From Rhodosalinus halophilus (GTDB lineage: Bacteria > Pseudomonadota > Alphaproteobacteria > Rhodobacterales > Rhodobacteraceae), in the NCBI RefSeq assembly GCF_003298775.1, contig NZ_QNTQ01000008.1, positions 1 to 64,000 of the forward strand: DNA of 64,000 nucleotides, given 5' to 3'. Below are positions 1 to 8,949 of this stretch, piece after piece. The position numbers and the translations under genes are program-made. Numbering within the stretch: position 1 is the stretch's first letter; each line of letters begins with the position of its first letter. Under the pieces are notes generated by a model. The model had not been told where the DNA came from. It did not search any database and saw only the letters and a program-made list of their open reading frames with translations.

Positions 1-153
1 CATGCGCTCGAGATCGAGGGTCCGGGCGCGCACCGCGAGGCGCAGGCCGGAGAGCCGGACGCGGTAGCGCCCGCCGCGTCCGCCCGCCCGCGGCGGGCGC
101 GGCGTCATCGTGACGCGCAGCCGGCGGCGGTAGCCGTCGATGTCAATTGGCAT
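1..153 (-). CDS. Partial unidentified protein, N-terminal part, runs off the window
   Basis: An open minus-strand frame starts at an ATG at 153 and continues past position 1. The readable residues are rich in arginine and include DIDGYRRRLRV and RYRVRLSGLRLAVRA, a pattern of alternating charged and hydrophobic residues that suggests beta strands. The same frame stays open upstream of the ATG up to the edge of the ISL3 element at 187, so the true start may have been removed or replaced when the element arrived. I do not recognise the family, and with only about 50 residues no function can be given. Confidence 0.35.
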   Translation of the reverse strand, partial: MPIDIDGYRRRLRVTMTPRPPRAGGRGGRYRVRLSGLRLAVRARTLDLERM

Positions 154-186
154 GCAATCGGGACCCCTGATCGGCGCGCAAAGAAG

Positions 187-1859
187 GGGCTCTGACTCAA
201 TCTCGGTGCAGCCAGTGGGGCGAACCGGTACCTTCATCGCAAGATGTTGCGATGGAGATCTGTACATGTCTGTGGCTCGGAAGACTGCATCGCTTCTGCC
301 GCCCGGCCTCGTCGTGGATGCCGTGACGGTCGGACCGGATGAGCTGATCATTGCGGCCCATGCGCGTGGCCAAGGCTATCAATGTCCGGAGTGCGGGCGC
401 CACTCCCGGCGGATCCATAGGCGGTATGACCGATCTCTCTTGGATGTCCCCGCCCATGGTCGCCGTGTTCCTGTGCGCCTGTCGGTGCGACGGTTTCGCT
501 GCCCGCATCGGGATTGCCCGCGGAAGATCTTCGCCGAGCGCCCGGAGAGCAGGGTCACGCGGCCATACGCGCGCCGGACGACCCGGCTTCAGAAGTTGGC
601 GCGCTGTATCGGCCTCGCCCATGGCTGTCGGCCCGGGCAGGGCATGGCCCGGCGGCTCCTCTTTCCCGTCGAGCCAAGGATACACTGCTGCGGAGCATGC
701 GCGGGGGGGTCGATGGCGGCGAGGCAGTGGCGCCGCGCGTGATCGGCATGGTCTGTTGGGCGTGGAAGAAGGGCCACCGCTACGGGACGATCGTCTGCGA
801 CCCCGAGCGGCACCGGGTAATCGACATCCTGCCTGATCGCGAGATCGGAACAGTGGAGGCGTGGCTCGCCGAGCGGCCGGGCATAGAGATCGTGACGCGC
901 GATCGCGGGGGCGGCTACGGATCGTCGGTTGCCCGCGCGCTGCCGGACGCCAGGCAGGTCGCCGACCGATGGCACCTGCTCGAGACCACCAGCCGGGCCT
1001 TCGTCGATGCCGTTGGGAAGAGTCTCGGCGACATTCGCAAGTCATTGGCGAGGAGAGAGGTATCACCCGATCTGCTGACGGCGGTCGTCCGCGTCCAGTA
1101 CGAGGGTTACCTCCGGCGCCAGGAGACGAACGCCGCGGTGCAGGCGCTGGCCGCCGAAGGCATCGGCATAAAGGCCATCGTCCCGCGCACGGGCCGCAGC
1201 CGTCAGGTCGTGCGCCGCATCGTGCGGGGCGAGCGCGACGACGTCTTCCGCATCCGCCAGAGCGCGCTCGAGCGGTGGCTTCCCCGGCTGGACGCCGAAT
1301 GGACCGCCGGCTGCAGGAACGGCGCCGAGCTCTGGCGACGCCTGCGCGCCGCAGGCTACCAGGGCAGCCTGCGGGTGGTGACGGAATGGGCGACGCGGCG
1401 GCGGCGGGCAGAGACCATGCCCGACGGCCGCCCACGGAAATGCCCCTCCGCCCGCGCCATCGCGCGAATGATGACCCTGCGCCGGGGTCAACTGACAAGG
1501 GACGAAGCGCTCACCGTCGCCAAGATCGAAGATTGCGTTCCGCTACTGGCCGAAGCGGCCGCGCTGGTCGACGAATTCCAGAGGATGATCCGGAACCGAA
1601 AGCCCGACCACCTGGACGCCTGGCTGCCGAAGGCAGAACAGAGTCTGCAGTTCTCGTTCGCACGCGGTCTGCGAACCGACCGCGCCGCCGTTGTCGCCGC
1701 CATGGAAGAACCCTGGTCGAACGGCCAGGCGGAAGGACAGATCAACCGTCTGAAAACCTGGAAGCGCCAGATGTACGGCCGCGCCAAACACGACCTGCTC
1801 AAGGCGAGGATGCTCGCTGCATGAAAGACGGAGCCTGCACCGAGATTGAGTCAGAGCCC
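187..1859 (+). mobile_element. ISL3-family insertion sequence, decayed
   Basis: The element is bounded by a perfect 25-bp inverted repeat at 187-211 and 1835-1859, beginning GGGCTCTGACTC, and carries an ISL3-type transposase reading left to right. ISL3 elements normally make 8-bp target duplications. The 8 bases outside the two ends (CAAAGAAG and TTTTCCAC) do not match, so one flank has been rearranged since insertion. The right flank is an IS1595 transposase fragment, while the left flank is an unrelated frame, which fits a deletion or recombination at the left end. The transposase is frameshifted and lacks a catalytic residue, so the element should not move on its own. Confidence 0.85.
266..1824 (+). 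pseudogene. ISL3 transposase, frameshifted and missing first catalytic Asp
   Basis: The N-terminal part (from ATG 266) has the ISL3 zinc-binding domain: CPECGRHSRRIHRRY followed by FRCPHRDCPRK. At about 671-678 the reading moves by -1 (or two extra bases are present), and the DDE domain continues in another frame to the stop at 1824. The family motif GxDDxAxxKG, which carries the first catalytic aspartate, here reads GMVCWAWKKG: codons 751-756 are GTC TGT where GAT GAC would be expected. The second aspartate region (VTRDRGGGYGS) and the glutamate region (NGQAEGQINRLK) are still present. Two independent lesions mark it as a pseudogene. A programmed -1 frameshift alone would not explain the lost aspartate. 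Confidence 0.85.
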
Positions 1860-1860
1860 T

Positions 1861-1937
1861 TTTCCACGCCGCTTCACATAGATCGCCTTCAGCGAGCGAG
1901 AGCGGGCAGCCGCAGAGAGCAGGAATTGCTGAGCCAT
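1861..1937 (-). pseudogene. IS1595-type transposase, N-terminal remnant
   Basis: From an ATG at 1937 the minus strand reads MAQQFLLSAAARSRSLKAIY and six more residues, which resembles the start of IS1595-family transposases (MAQHFLLSxAARxLSL). The frame ends at the right edge of the ISL3 element, so ISL3 probably inserted into this gene, and the rest was lost from the other side. Only about 26 codons remain. The family call rests on this short N-terminal match from memory and is moderate. Confidence 0.45.
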
Positions 1938-2018
1938 GATCGCCTCTCCGCATGGCGAATGTTCACTCTATGTTCTCTCGCGACGACTTGGGCAAGCGTT
2001 TTGGTGCATCTGCTATCT

Positions 2019-2231
2019 AAGGCCGAACTGCTCGACGGCGAGATCTTCTAAAGTCTCGCCGAGGCAAAGATCATTATCGAGAGCTGGCGCCAGAATTACA
2101 GCACGAGGCGCCCGAACTCATCGTTGGGCTTTCGGCCCCCAGCTCCAGAGGTCATCTCGTGGCAGGCTTCGCCATCCGGAGCCGCTTCGCCGGCCACGCC
2201 CGCCGTAGCGCCCAGACCCGTCATGCACTAA
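2019..2231 (+). pseudogene. IS3-family transposase (OrfB), C-terminal remnant
   Basis: The fragment reads AELLDGEIF, then a TAA at 2047-2049 where a tyrosine codon is expected, then SLAEAKIIIESWRQNY and RRPNSSLGFRPPAPEV, the hallmark end of the IS3 integrase core. It stops at TAA 2229-2231. The catalytic glutamate region lies further upstream and is missing, because the fragment begins abruptly at about 2019. The sequence just past the stop (to about 2270, containing CGGACCACCCGATGGG) looks like the usual right end of such elements. It is truncated and interrupted by a nonsense codon, so it is a clear remnant. Confidence 0.75.
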
Positions 2232-2400
2232 GACTGAAATCGGACCACCCGATGGGGCAGGCCAGTTGTCCTGCCCAGTCTACCTGAAGCCGCTTTGGCG
2301 CGAGGTTTTTTGAGCTTCACCAAAGATAAGTCTTGCACATTCCGAACATGGAATGTTTTCTTCCAGAAAAGCGTACAGGAACTTTTCGAAGGGGCAGGAC

Positions 2401-2751
2401 GTGAAAAAGACCGCAATGGGCTTTGCCATGGGAGTGCTGGCTGTAACGCCGGTTTTTGCATCGCATAACAATCCTTGGGCGGGACCCGAAGATACGGTGC
2501 AAGCCAAGAACCATGATGCGAACCAGGAGCAGAGCGTCGGGACGCCTGGAGAAGATGAGATGAATGGCCGAATGGAACAGACCAGCGATCCCAAAGCCGG
2601 TGGGGGTTTCGGAGGTGCAGCGCCTGCGGATGGTTCTGGCCATCAAGGTGGTGATACGAACGGTGGCGGTCCCGGCTCTGGACGTGGCGGAGGCGGTGGC
2701 GCTGGTGAAGGTGTCGGCGGTGCGGGTGGTGCAGGCGGCCGTGGCGGCTGA
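2401..2751 (+). CDS. Small exported glycine-rich protein
   Basis: I choose the GTG at 2401 because GAAGGGGC sits 8-15 bases upstream, and translation then begins with a clean signal peptide: VKKT, a hydrophobic stretch AMGFAMGVLAVTPVFA and a likely cut before SHNNPW. The 116-residue product has a polar, Gln/Asn/Asp-rich middle (about 25-65) and a C-terminal third that is almost entirely glycine with a few Ala, Val, Arg and Asp. No catalytic or binding motif is visible. It lies between an IS3 remnant and an IS5 remnant. Glycine-rich tails of this kind occur in small secreted or envelope proteins, but no function can be assigned. Confidence 0.6.
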   Translation: MKKTAMGFAMGVLAVTPVFASHNNPWAGPEDTVQAKNHDANQEQSVGTPGEDEMNGRMEQTSDPKAGGGFGGAAPADGSGHQGGDTNGGGPGSGRGGGGGAGEGVGGAGGAGGRGG

Positions 2752-2938
2752 ACTTTCGTGACCTGCTCCTCGGATTGTCTTTGTTCAACAGTCAAGGATC
2801 GTGTGAACTACCGCTCCGGCTTCGCCGATTTCGGGGCCGGGGCGGTTTGGCAAGGGCGCATCGGCCAGTGGCGCCGGCGATTTCGCGGTATCTGCCGGCC
2901 CGAATGGCCGGGAACAGCGCCTGAGGGCAGGCTCCAGC

Positions 2939-3202
2939 TCATGCCAGCAGCCTTCCTCGGACGATGAACTGGGCGCCGAGGGCGAACAGCGTGAAGAGCC
3001 GCACGCGGTTCTTCGCGAGGCCGCGGAAGCGGGTCTTGAGATACCCGAACTGGCGCCTGAGCACCCGGAAAGGAGGCTCGACCCGGACCCGCAGTTGCCA
3101 TTGTTGCGCCATTGGTCAGAACGACAATGGCGACGCGATGATCCGGTTGATGTCCGCGTCGAGGAGGTGCAGCGTGCCGCCCTTCTGCGCCTTCCTCATG
3201 AC
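2939..3202 (-). pseudogene. IS5-family transposase, C-terminal remnant
   Basis: The minus strand encodes PFRVLRRQFGYLKTRFRGLAKN and RLFTLFALGAQF, ending at a TGA at 2939-2941. It matches the C-terminal end of the longer IS5 copy at 7924-8868, with roughly 80% base identity judged by eye. About 35 extra bases at 3093-3136 interrupt the match and carry an inverted repeat CCATTGT/ACAATGG. Upstream of about 3202 the similarity stops. It is a truncated copy of a related, not identical, element. Confidence 0.7.
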
Positions 3203-3339
3203 GGACGGATACCCGGAACTTAACCGCGGACTCTCATTCTGACCAAGGGACAGGCGGGGCGCGTGATGACCCAGAACCTCGCCCCTACGAAATCAATTCG
3301 AATATCCGATCGGTGCTGATGCCGAATATGGCGCGAATG

Positions 3340-3360
3340 GGCGCGGTCTTCGACCGCGCC
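3340..3360 (-). terminator. Hairpin downstream of the large repeat protein gene
   Basis: A perfect 9-bp stem (GGCGCGGTC/GACCGCGCC) with a 3-base loop lies 28 bases past the stop of the minus-strand gene at 3388. There is no clear run of T after it, so it is terminator-like rather than a classic intrinsic terminator. Confidence 0.5.
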
Positions 3361-3387
3361 CTGCCAACGGCCGTGCCGTGTCCTAGC

Positions 3388-6291
3388 TTACACGAAAGCG
3401 AACGTGTCGAGCGCTTCGTAGCCGGTGAGCAGGCCCGCCTGATCGAAGGCCACACCGGAGACGGTTTCCTGCATGTGCCAGGTCTCCACGTCGTTGCTCC
3501 TCTCTTCCTGAACAATGAACTCCGCCGTGGCGGCCGTTCCATCGTTCGTCAGCTCGGCAAGCCTCAAGACGGCGGGATCCGGACCGTTGTACGTCGAGAT
3601 GCCGGCCGAGATCAGAGGATCGAGACCGATGTCGGAGTCGAACGTGAAGCTGCCGGCCTCGTGGCTCGCAGTCGTGCTGAACGCCTGGGCCATGACATCC
3701 CCGAGGTCGATGTTGCCGCTGTCATCCGCCGGGTCGATCGCGAACCAGCCAAGGATCTCGTCGTAGTAGTGGATGCCGTCGCCGGCTTCTTCTTCCTGGA
3801 TCGCGAACTGGAAGCCGGTCTCGGTTACGTTTCTGACCCGAGCGATCGCCCAATCCTCCCCGTTGTCCGTCTGAAGCTGCACGACGACCGTCGGAATGTC
3901 CTCGAACGCCTCGGCGAAGGTCACGGTGTAGAAGCTGTCGACCGGACCTCCCGGAACGATCTGCGTGCCCACCTCCATCCGGGTGCCGTCCTCAAGGTTC
4001 CAAGCGCCTTCCTCGAAGGTCAGCATGGTGACGGTTTCATCCTGGGAGTGAATCCCGTCGTGATGGTCGGCCTCTTCGATGAAGATGTGCGCTCCGGTGT
4101 CGGTGACCTCGGTGACCGTAACAGTGGACGCATCACTGCCGTTCAGCGTGGGCGGCGTGACGAAGACCACCGCGGAGTCGAAGACATGGCCGTTCTGGTA
4201 GGTCACGAACTGCTCGTTATGGTCCAGATCCAACACCTTCTGCACCGAGCCGATGGTCTCGATCTCGGCGTATTCGATGACCAGCTGCATGTCGTAGAGC
4301 TGGGTCGAGTCCTGCCGGTCGCCCTTGACGTAGACCGAGGTGTCGAAGAACTCGTGCGTCAGGTTCAGGCCGTTCGGGCTGACCGCCGACAGGATCGGAC
4401 CCGTGGGCAGGGCGTCGCCGGCGCCCAGGGTGCCGTTGACCTTGGACCAGCCCTCGTCGATAAGACCATCGGAGTTCTCGTCGAGCCGCTCGGGATCGAC
4501 CAGCATCCAGCCGGCGCTGTTTTTCAACGGCGACTCGCCTTCCCAGTCGAGCAGGTTGAGCTTGGTGACGATGTCCTCGCCGGTCGGGTACTTGATGTTG
4601 TCACGCTGGTAAGGCGGCTTGGTGTTCGGGGTCAGCGGTACCTCGAGACCCGGTAGATCCTGGCCGAACTTGTTCGGCGTCAGGCGCCAGCGCGGACCCG
4701 AGACAAGCTCGTCGTCGCTGTAGCCCGCCGCCTCGGCATCTTCGCGCGAGCGGAAGCTTTCGAACACCTGCTTGTATGGATCGTCGGCAAACTTGTCGTA
4801 GGACCACTCGAAGGGTTCGCGATCGACCGTGGTGTACCAGTTTGCGGTGAAGCCCTCGGAGAGATCCTCCGTGTCAAATGTCAGATCGGCCGTTGCGGCC
4901 GCGTCGGCCAGCGACAGGTCACGGAACACCGTGCCAATGAGGTTGCCCATCGCGTCCTTGTTTCGGAAGCCCACCACGTTGCCGTCGGGATCCGTAACGG
5001 CAACGTCGCCGGGCTGTGCGACCATGTCGATCTCGCCGGTTTCGGTCAGACGGAAATAGCTGGGCAGGAAGGTTCCCTCACCGTTGTAGCTGTCGCGGGG
5101 CGAGACCCACAGCGTATTCGATGCATCCGCCGGATCACGAACGACATAGTAGGAGGGAAGCCGGCCGATCGCGGCTTCGTTCTCGTAGTCCTCGGGCCGG
5201 ATCTGGTCGTTCGGGTTGTTGGTGATCTCGTGATTGATGATCAGTTCGGCTCGGTGAACATAGAAACCAGCCGAGCCGTTCTCGACCCAGTCGGCGACAC
5301 CGTTGTCGTCATCGTCACGGGTCCATTCCTCGGGCAACTCCATGTTGACCTCCAGTCGGAGGTCGTTGGGCCGCTTGACGGCCTCGCCCCAGCGGTAAAG
5401 CAGCTTGCCGTCGTCCTTCAGCGTGATCGAATAATCCTGGCTGTAGGCGATGTCGTAGGCGGTAGTGGCTTCGTTCGGCTCGAGCAGGTCCACCACATCG
5501 GCCTCGCCGCCGAAGCCGTTGAGCCACTTGTCGATCAGGTCGATCGATCCGTCATCGCCAAGGTCCACTGCGCCCACGTCGATCGACTCGGGTATGCCAT
5601 CGTCGTCGGAATCGAACTGAACCGTCTCGGTGGTGATCCGGTAGGTGTCGTTCACGCCGTCACGATCGAAGTCGATGTCAGAGAGCACCTGATCGGGGTT
5701 GCCGACGTTGTCCATCGCCGCCTGAAGGGCCTGGCTCAGTTCCTCGACCCAGAGCTGGTGGACAGCGCCGGCCTCGAAGGTGCCGTCGGGGCCGGTCGGC
5801 CGCAGGTCGAGCAGCCGAAGATCGTTGTCCAGCGGCGCGAGAGCGTCGGCATCCTCGGGGAAGGCCTGATCCGAGAGCACCTGTGCCATGGTGTTGTAAT
5901 GCTCGGTCGAGGCCTTGACCGTCATGCCGCCAAGGCCGAGGGACCAGGTGCCAAGCGGCGCGCCGGACTTGAAGATCTCGGTCGGCGAATTCCGGAGTGC
6001 GAGCCCCACAATCTGGGTCGGATCCGTTTCGTCATAGATGTTCCCGGCAAACCCCTCGCCGAAGTCGCCGTCCAGCACCTTCTGTTCGGCTCCGACGAAG
6101 TCTTGCACGTAGAAACCGAATTCGCTGTCGACACCGTAGAGAAGGTTGCCGTCCTTGTCTTCGTACGGCGTCACGACGGCCGCGGCGGTGTCGACGTTCG
6201 TTGGATCGTCGGCAAAGGTCAGGCCCCCGAACGTCGCCGCGATGTCGTCGAGGCTGAAGACGTGGATCGTGGAAGTGTAACTGGTCGCCAT
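3388..6291 (-). CDS. Large acidic protein with Ca-type loops and three C-terminal lectin-like repeats
   Basis: The start is the ATG at 6291 (MATSYTSTIHVFSLDD), preceded by AGGAAAG. The product has 967 residues, is very rich in Asp and Glu, and has almost no cysteine. It carries several DxDxDG-type loops of the kind that bind calcium: DFDRDGVND (about 207), DSDDDGIPE (227), DDDDNGVAD (326) and DENSDGLID (604). The last 265 residues form three related segments at about 703-771, 787-854 and 890-950. Each has a pattern like VxVxxVTxTGxxxxIxEEExxDGxH followed by an aromatic or hydrophobic strand. This resembles the H-type lectin fold, but that is inference. There is no Sec signal peptide and no RTX tail, so the export route is unclear. 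It sits alone among decayed insertion sequences, with a possible terminator at 3340. A cell-surface or secreted adhesion role is plausible, not shown. Confidence 0.7.
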   Translation of the reverse strand: MATSYTSTIHVFSLDDIAATFGGLTFADDPTNVDTAAAVVTPYEDKDGNLLYGVDSEFGFYVQDFVGAEQKVLDGDFGEGFAGNIYDETDPTQIVGLALRNSPTEIFKSGAPLGTWSLGLGGMTVKASTEHYNTMAQVLSDQAFPEDADALAPLDNDLRLLDLRPTGPDGTFEAGAVHQLWVEELSQALQAAMDNVGNPDQVLSDIDFDRDGVNDTYRITTETVQFDSDDDGIPESIDVGAVDLGDDGSIDLIDKWLNGFGGEADVVDLLEPNEATTAYDIAYSQDYSITLKDDGKLLYRWGEAVKRPNDLRLEVNMELPEEWTRDDDDNGVADWVENGSAGFYVHRAELIINHEITNNPNDQIRPEDYENEAAIGRLPSYYVVRDPADASNTLWVSPRDSYNGEGTFLPSYFRLTETGEIDMVAQPGDVAVTDPDGNVVGFRNKDAMGNLIGTVFRDLSLADAAATADLTFDTEDLSEGFTANWYTTVDREPFEWSYDKFADDPYKQVFESFRSREDAEAAGYSDDELVSGPRWRLTPNKFGQDLPGLEVPLTPNTKPPYQRDNIKYPTGEDIVTKLNLLDWEGESPLKNSAGWMLVDPERLDENSDGLIDEGWSKVNGTLGAGDALPTGPILSAVSPNGLNLTHEFFDTSVYVKGDRQDSTQLYDMQLVIEYAEIETIGSVQKVLDLDHNEQFVTYQNGHVFDSAVVFVTPPTLNGSDASTVTVTEVTDTGAHIFIEEADHHDGIHSQDETVTMLTFEEGAWNLEDGTRMEVGTQIVPGGPVDSFYTVTFAEAFEDIPTVVVQLQTDNGEDWAIARVRNVTETGFQFAIQEEEAGDGIHYYDEILGWFAIDPADDSGNIDLGDVMAQAFSTTASHEAGSFTFDSDIGLDPLISAGISTYNGPDPAVLRLAELTNDGTAATAEFIVQEERSNDVETWHMQETVSGVAFDQAGLLTGYEALDTFAFV

Positions 6292-6559
6292 GCTTTCTTT
6301 CCTACCTTTTCGCCGCAACAGCAGTGCTGGCACCCGAAGCTTGCAAGTCCTCTCGCCGGCCTGCCCCGGAGATCATCACGCCGCACACATCGCGACGCCC
6401 GAATGAGCTAACGCATCTGGAAAAGCGAATAATTGACCACGCGCAACGAAAGACCGTATGTCCTTCTCGGCTGCCTGTGCCGGGGTGCTTCGCCCTACAC
6501 TGGCGGCTTTCAAAGAGGGTTGCTGGGAGGAGCAGAGCTTCAAGCCAGGAGAGCGAACC

Positions 6560-6803
6560 GTGGTCGAGGATAGCGAACCTTTCATCGGAATGGACGTCTC
6601 ACAGGACAGCCACGCGGTTTCTGTCGCTGAGGGCGGGCGCGACGGCGAGGTCCGGTCGCATGGCAAGATCGGGTCGGTCGCGGCCAGCGTGCGACGCGTC
6701 GTGCGCAAGCTGGACCGTCCGGGTCTGAGCTTGCGGTTCTGCTATGAGGCGGGGCCGACGGGCTATGGACTGAAGCGCCTGATCGAGGACAATCCGGGGA
6801 GCA
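6560..6803 (+). pseudogene. IS110-family transposase, N-terminal remnant
   Basis: From a GTG at 6560 the frame reads EPFIGMDVSQDSHAVSV, then RVVRKLDRPGLSLRFCYEAG and PTGYGLKRLIED, which is the N-terminal DEDD (RuvC-like) domain of IS110 transposases including its first aspartate (MDVS). The similarity ends abruptly at about 6800, where the sequence joins a minus-strand transposase remnant. The serine-containing C-terminal domain is absent. The truncation point marks a later rearrangement or insertion. Confidence 0.75.
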
Positions 6804-6809
6804 GGTCAT

Positions 6810-7666
6810 GCACCACGAGGCCGGTGCATTCGGCGCGCACCTCGAACCCGTGGCGGCCCGCGCCTCATTCCATCAGCGTATGCCCCATGAAGCAGAGCAT
6901 CGCCACGGCGCCAGGCGCCTTCTTGTAGAGGCGGGCATCGGGGTCCGTCACGGACGCATGGGTCACGTTCGAGCCCTTCTCGCCCCGGAAGTTCACCTCG
7001 GCGTTGCGGGGCTGGCGGGGCGTGTCGGGCATCGGCCGGGTCTCGGTCTACTGGAGTTGCTGATCGGTGTCTTTGGCGGTCTCGCCAGATGGTGGCGGCG
7101 GTCCGTCGTCGGGATCGTTGTCAGGCGGCGGCGCGCTGTCCTTCGGCTGTATGCTCTTGATGGAGGCCCATGCCTTGACCAGCGTGCCATCCACCGAGAA
7201 ATGCTCGTCCGACAGCAGTGGCTTGACCTCCGGGTCTGCGAGGATCGCGGCCATCACCTTGCGCGACATGTCGGACGTCAGCAGCCTGTCGCGGTTCTTG
7301 GTGAACACCGTCGGGACCCAGACCGGGTCATCAATGCCGAGCCCGACGAACCACCGGAACAGCAGGTTGTAGTCCATCTGCTCAATTAGCTGACGCTCGG
7401 ATCGGACCCCGAACAGCATCTGAAGCAGGCTGGCCCGGATCAGGCGCTCCGGCGCGATGGAGGGGGGCGGCCGAAGTCGGTGCAGAGCGCGTCGAACTCG
7501 GCATCCAGGCGCGCCAGCGCGCTTGCCATTGTGCTCGAACCAATGGCGCATCAATGGCTCGCTTCACGATCTGCCGGATCTTGCGAAGCGGATGACCCGG
7601 CGGGACCCGCTCCTCAAGGTCCACATAGCTGAACAGCGACCCGCTCGCTTCGTCCGCCCGGCGCAT
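6810..7666 (-). pseudogene. IS1182-like transposase, multiply interrupted
   Basis: The gene starts at ATG 7666 with MRRADEASGSLFSYVDLEER, then shifts frame within about 7440-7580 and continues with SIAPERLIRASLLQ, LLFRWFVGLGIDDPVWVPTV, FTKNRDRLL and EEHFSVDGTL-type motifs of the DUF772/IS1182 group (here DEHFSVDGTLVKAWAS). Two in-frame stops follow: a TAG at about 7049, then, after SVTDPDARLYKKAPG and MLCFMGHTLME, a TGA near 6865. The C-terminal catalytic half is cut off at about 6805 by the junction with the IS110 remnant. It is dead on several counts. Confidence 0.75.
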
Positions 7667-7923
7667 CGTAACCCTCACCGCCGCTGTCGTTACGGAAGTG
7701 AATCTTGTTCTCGAAACCGCGTCGAGACCGGCCTTTTTCAGATGCCTGTAAAGGCCCCGGCGCCTAAGGAACGTCTGAACTACGGCTTCGGCTTCGCCTA
7801 GGGGCAGTCACTCGGTCTGCAAAAGCCGCGCCCCCCGCGGGCGCGATGGATTTCGCCAGATTTGGCGCCCTTGGGGGCTCGAGACAGGGTCTTCAGACAG
7901 ACTCCGCCTCATGCCAGCAGCTT

Positions 7924-8868
7924 TCATCGCACCAGGAACAGGTCGCCGAGTGCGAACAGGGTGAAGAGCTGCGCGCGGTTCTTTGCGAGGCCGCGGTATC
8001 GGGTCTTCAGATAACCGAACTGGCGCTTGAGCACGCGGAACGGATGCTCGACCCTGGCACGGACCATGGCGATGATCCGGTTGATGTCTTCGTCCAAGGG
8101 GTGCAGCGCGCCGCCCTTCGGCGCCTTGCGCATGACGCCCCAGACCTTGCCGGGGCCGGAGAACGCCGCCTCCCGCGCGGCGCTGACATAGCCCTTGTCG
8201 GCCCAGACCGCGTCTTCCTCTCCGTGCAGCAACGCGTCCCAGACCTGGCTGTCGTGCACCTTCGCCGTCGTTGTCTCCAGGCTGTGCACGATGCCGCTGT
8301 CGGCATCCACGCCGACATGCGCCTTCATGCCGAAGTACCAGTCATTGCCCTTCTTCGTGGACGACATCTCGGGGTCGCGGGCTCTGGCCTCGTTCTTCGT
8401 CGAGGACGGCGCGTCGATGATCGTCGCATCGACCAAGGTGCCAGAGCGCAACGTGATGCCGTGGTCGGCCAAATGGCCGTTCACCTCGGCGAACAGCTTC
8501 TCGGTCAGCGCGTGCTTCTCCAGCAAGTGGCGGAAGTCGAGGATCGTGGTCTCGTCCGGGATGCGGTCGTCACCCAACTCGATACCCGCGAACCGGCGCA
8601 TGGCGTCGCTGTCGTAGAGAATCTCCTCGGCCATCGGGTCGCTTAAGCCGCATACCATTGCTGGAGGAAGTAGACCCGCAGCATCGTCTCCAGCGGCATC
8701 GGTGGGCGGCCGCCCTTGGGCCCGGCCTTCGGATAGTGCGGCTCGATCAGCGCCAGGAGCCGGGTCCACGGCACCACCGCCTCCATCTCGGCGAGGAACT
8801 TCTCCCGCCGCGTCTGCTTCTTCTTCATCGCCTGGCGGAGGCCGGGAAAAGGCAGGCTGCTTCGGCAT
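7924..8868 (-). pseudogene. IS5-family transposase, nearly full length but frameshifted
   Basis: The start at 8868 gives MPKQPAF, and an extra T in the TTTT run near 8848 then breaks the frame. The next part, MKKKQTRREKFLAEMEAVVP and GRPPMPLETMLRVYFLQQWY, is in a second frame and ends in a TAA at 8643-8645. The remainder (DPMAEEILYDSDAMRRFAG, LVDATIIDAPSSTKN, KAHVGVDADSG, VWADKGYVS, EHPFRVLKRQFGY) continues in the first frame to 7924. The DDE residues of the IS5 group can be seen in VDATII, the DKGY region and VEHPFR. Two compensating shifts leave the N-terminal 75 residues scrambled, so I call it a pseudogene. I could not define terminal inverted repeats. Confidence 0.8.
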
Positions 8869-8949
8869 CGGAGAGCATCCTTCGTGGTCTCGCCCAGTCT
8901 ACCCGACCACGCTCAGACCGCGAGGTTTTTCAGACTTTTCCTAACACGA

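Noticed and set aside
266-1824. Programmed -1 frameshifting in the ISL3 transposase
   Set aside because: ISL3 transposases are normally one frame, no clear slippery heptamer is seen near 671-678, and a catalytic aspartate is lost as well.
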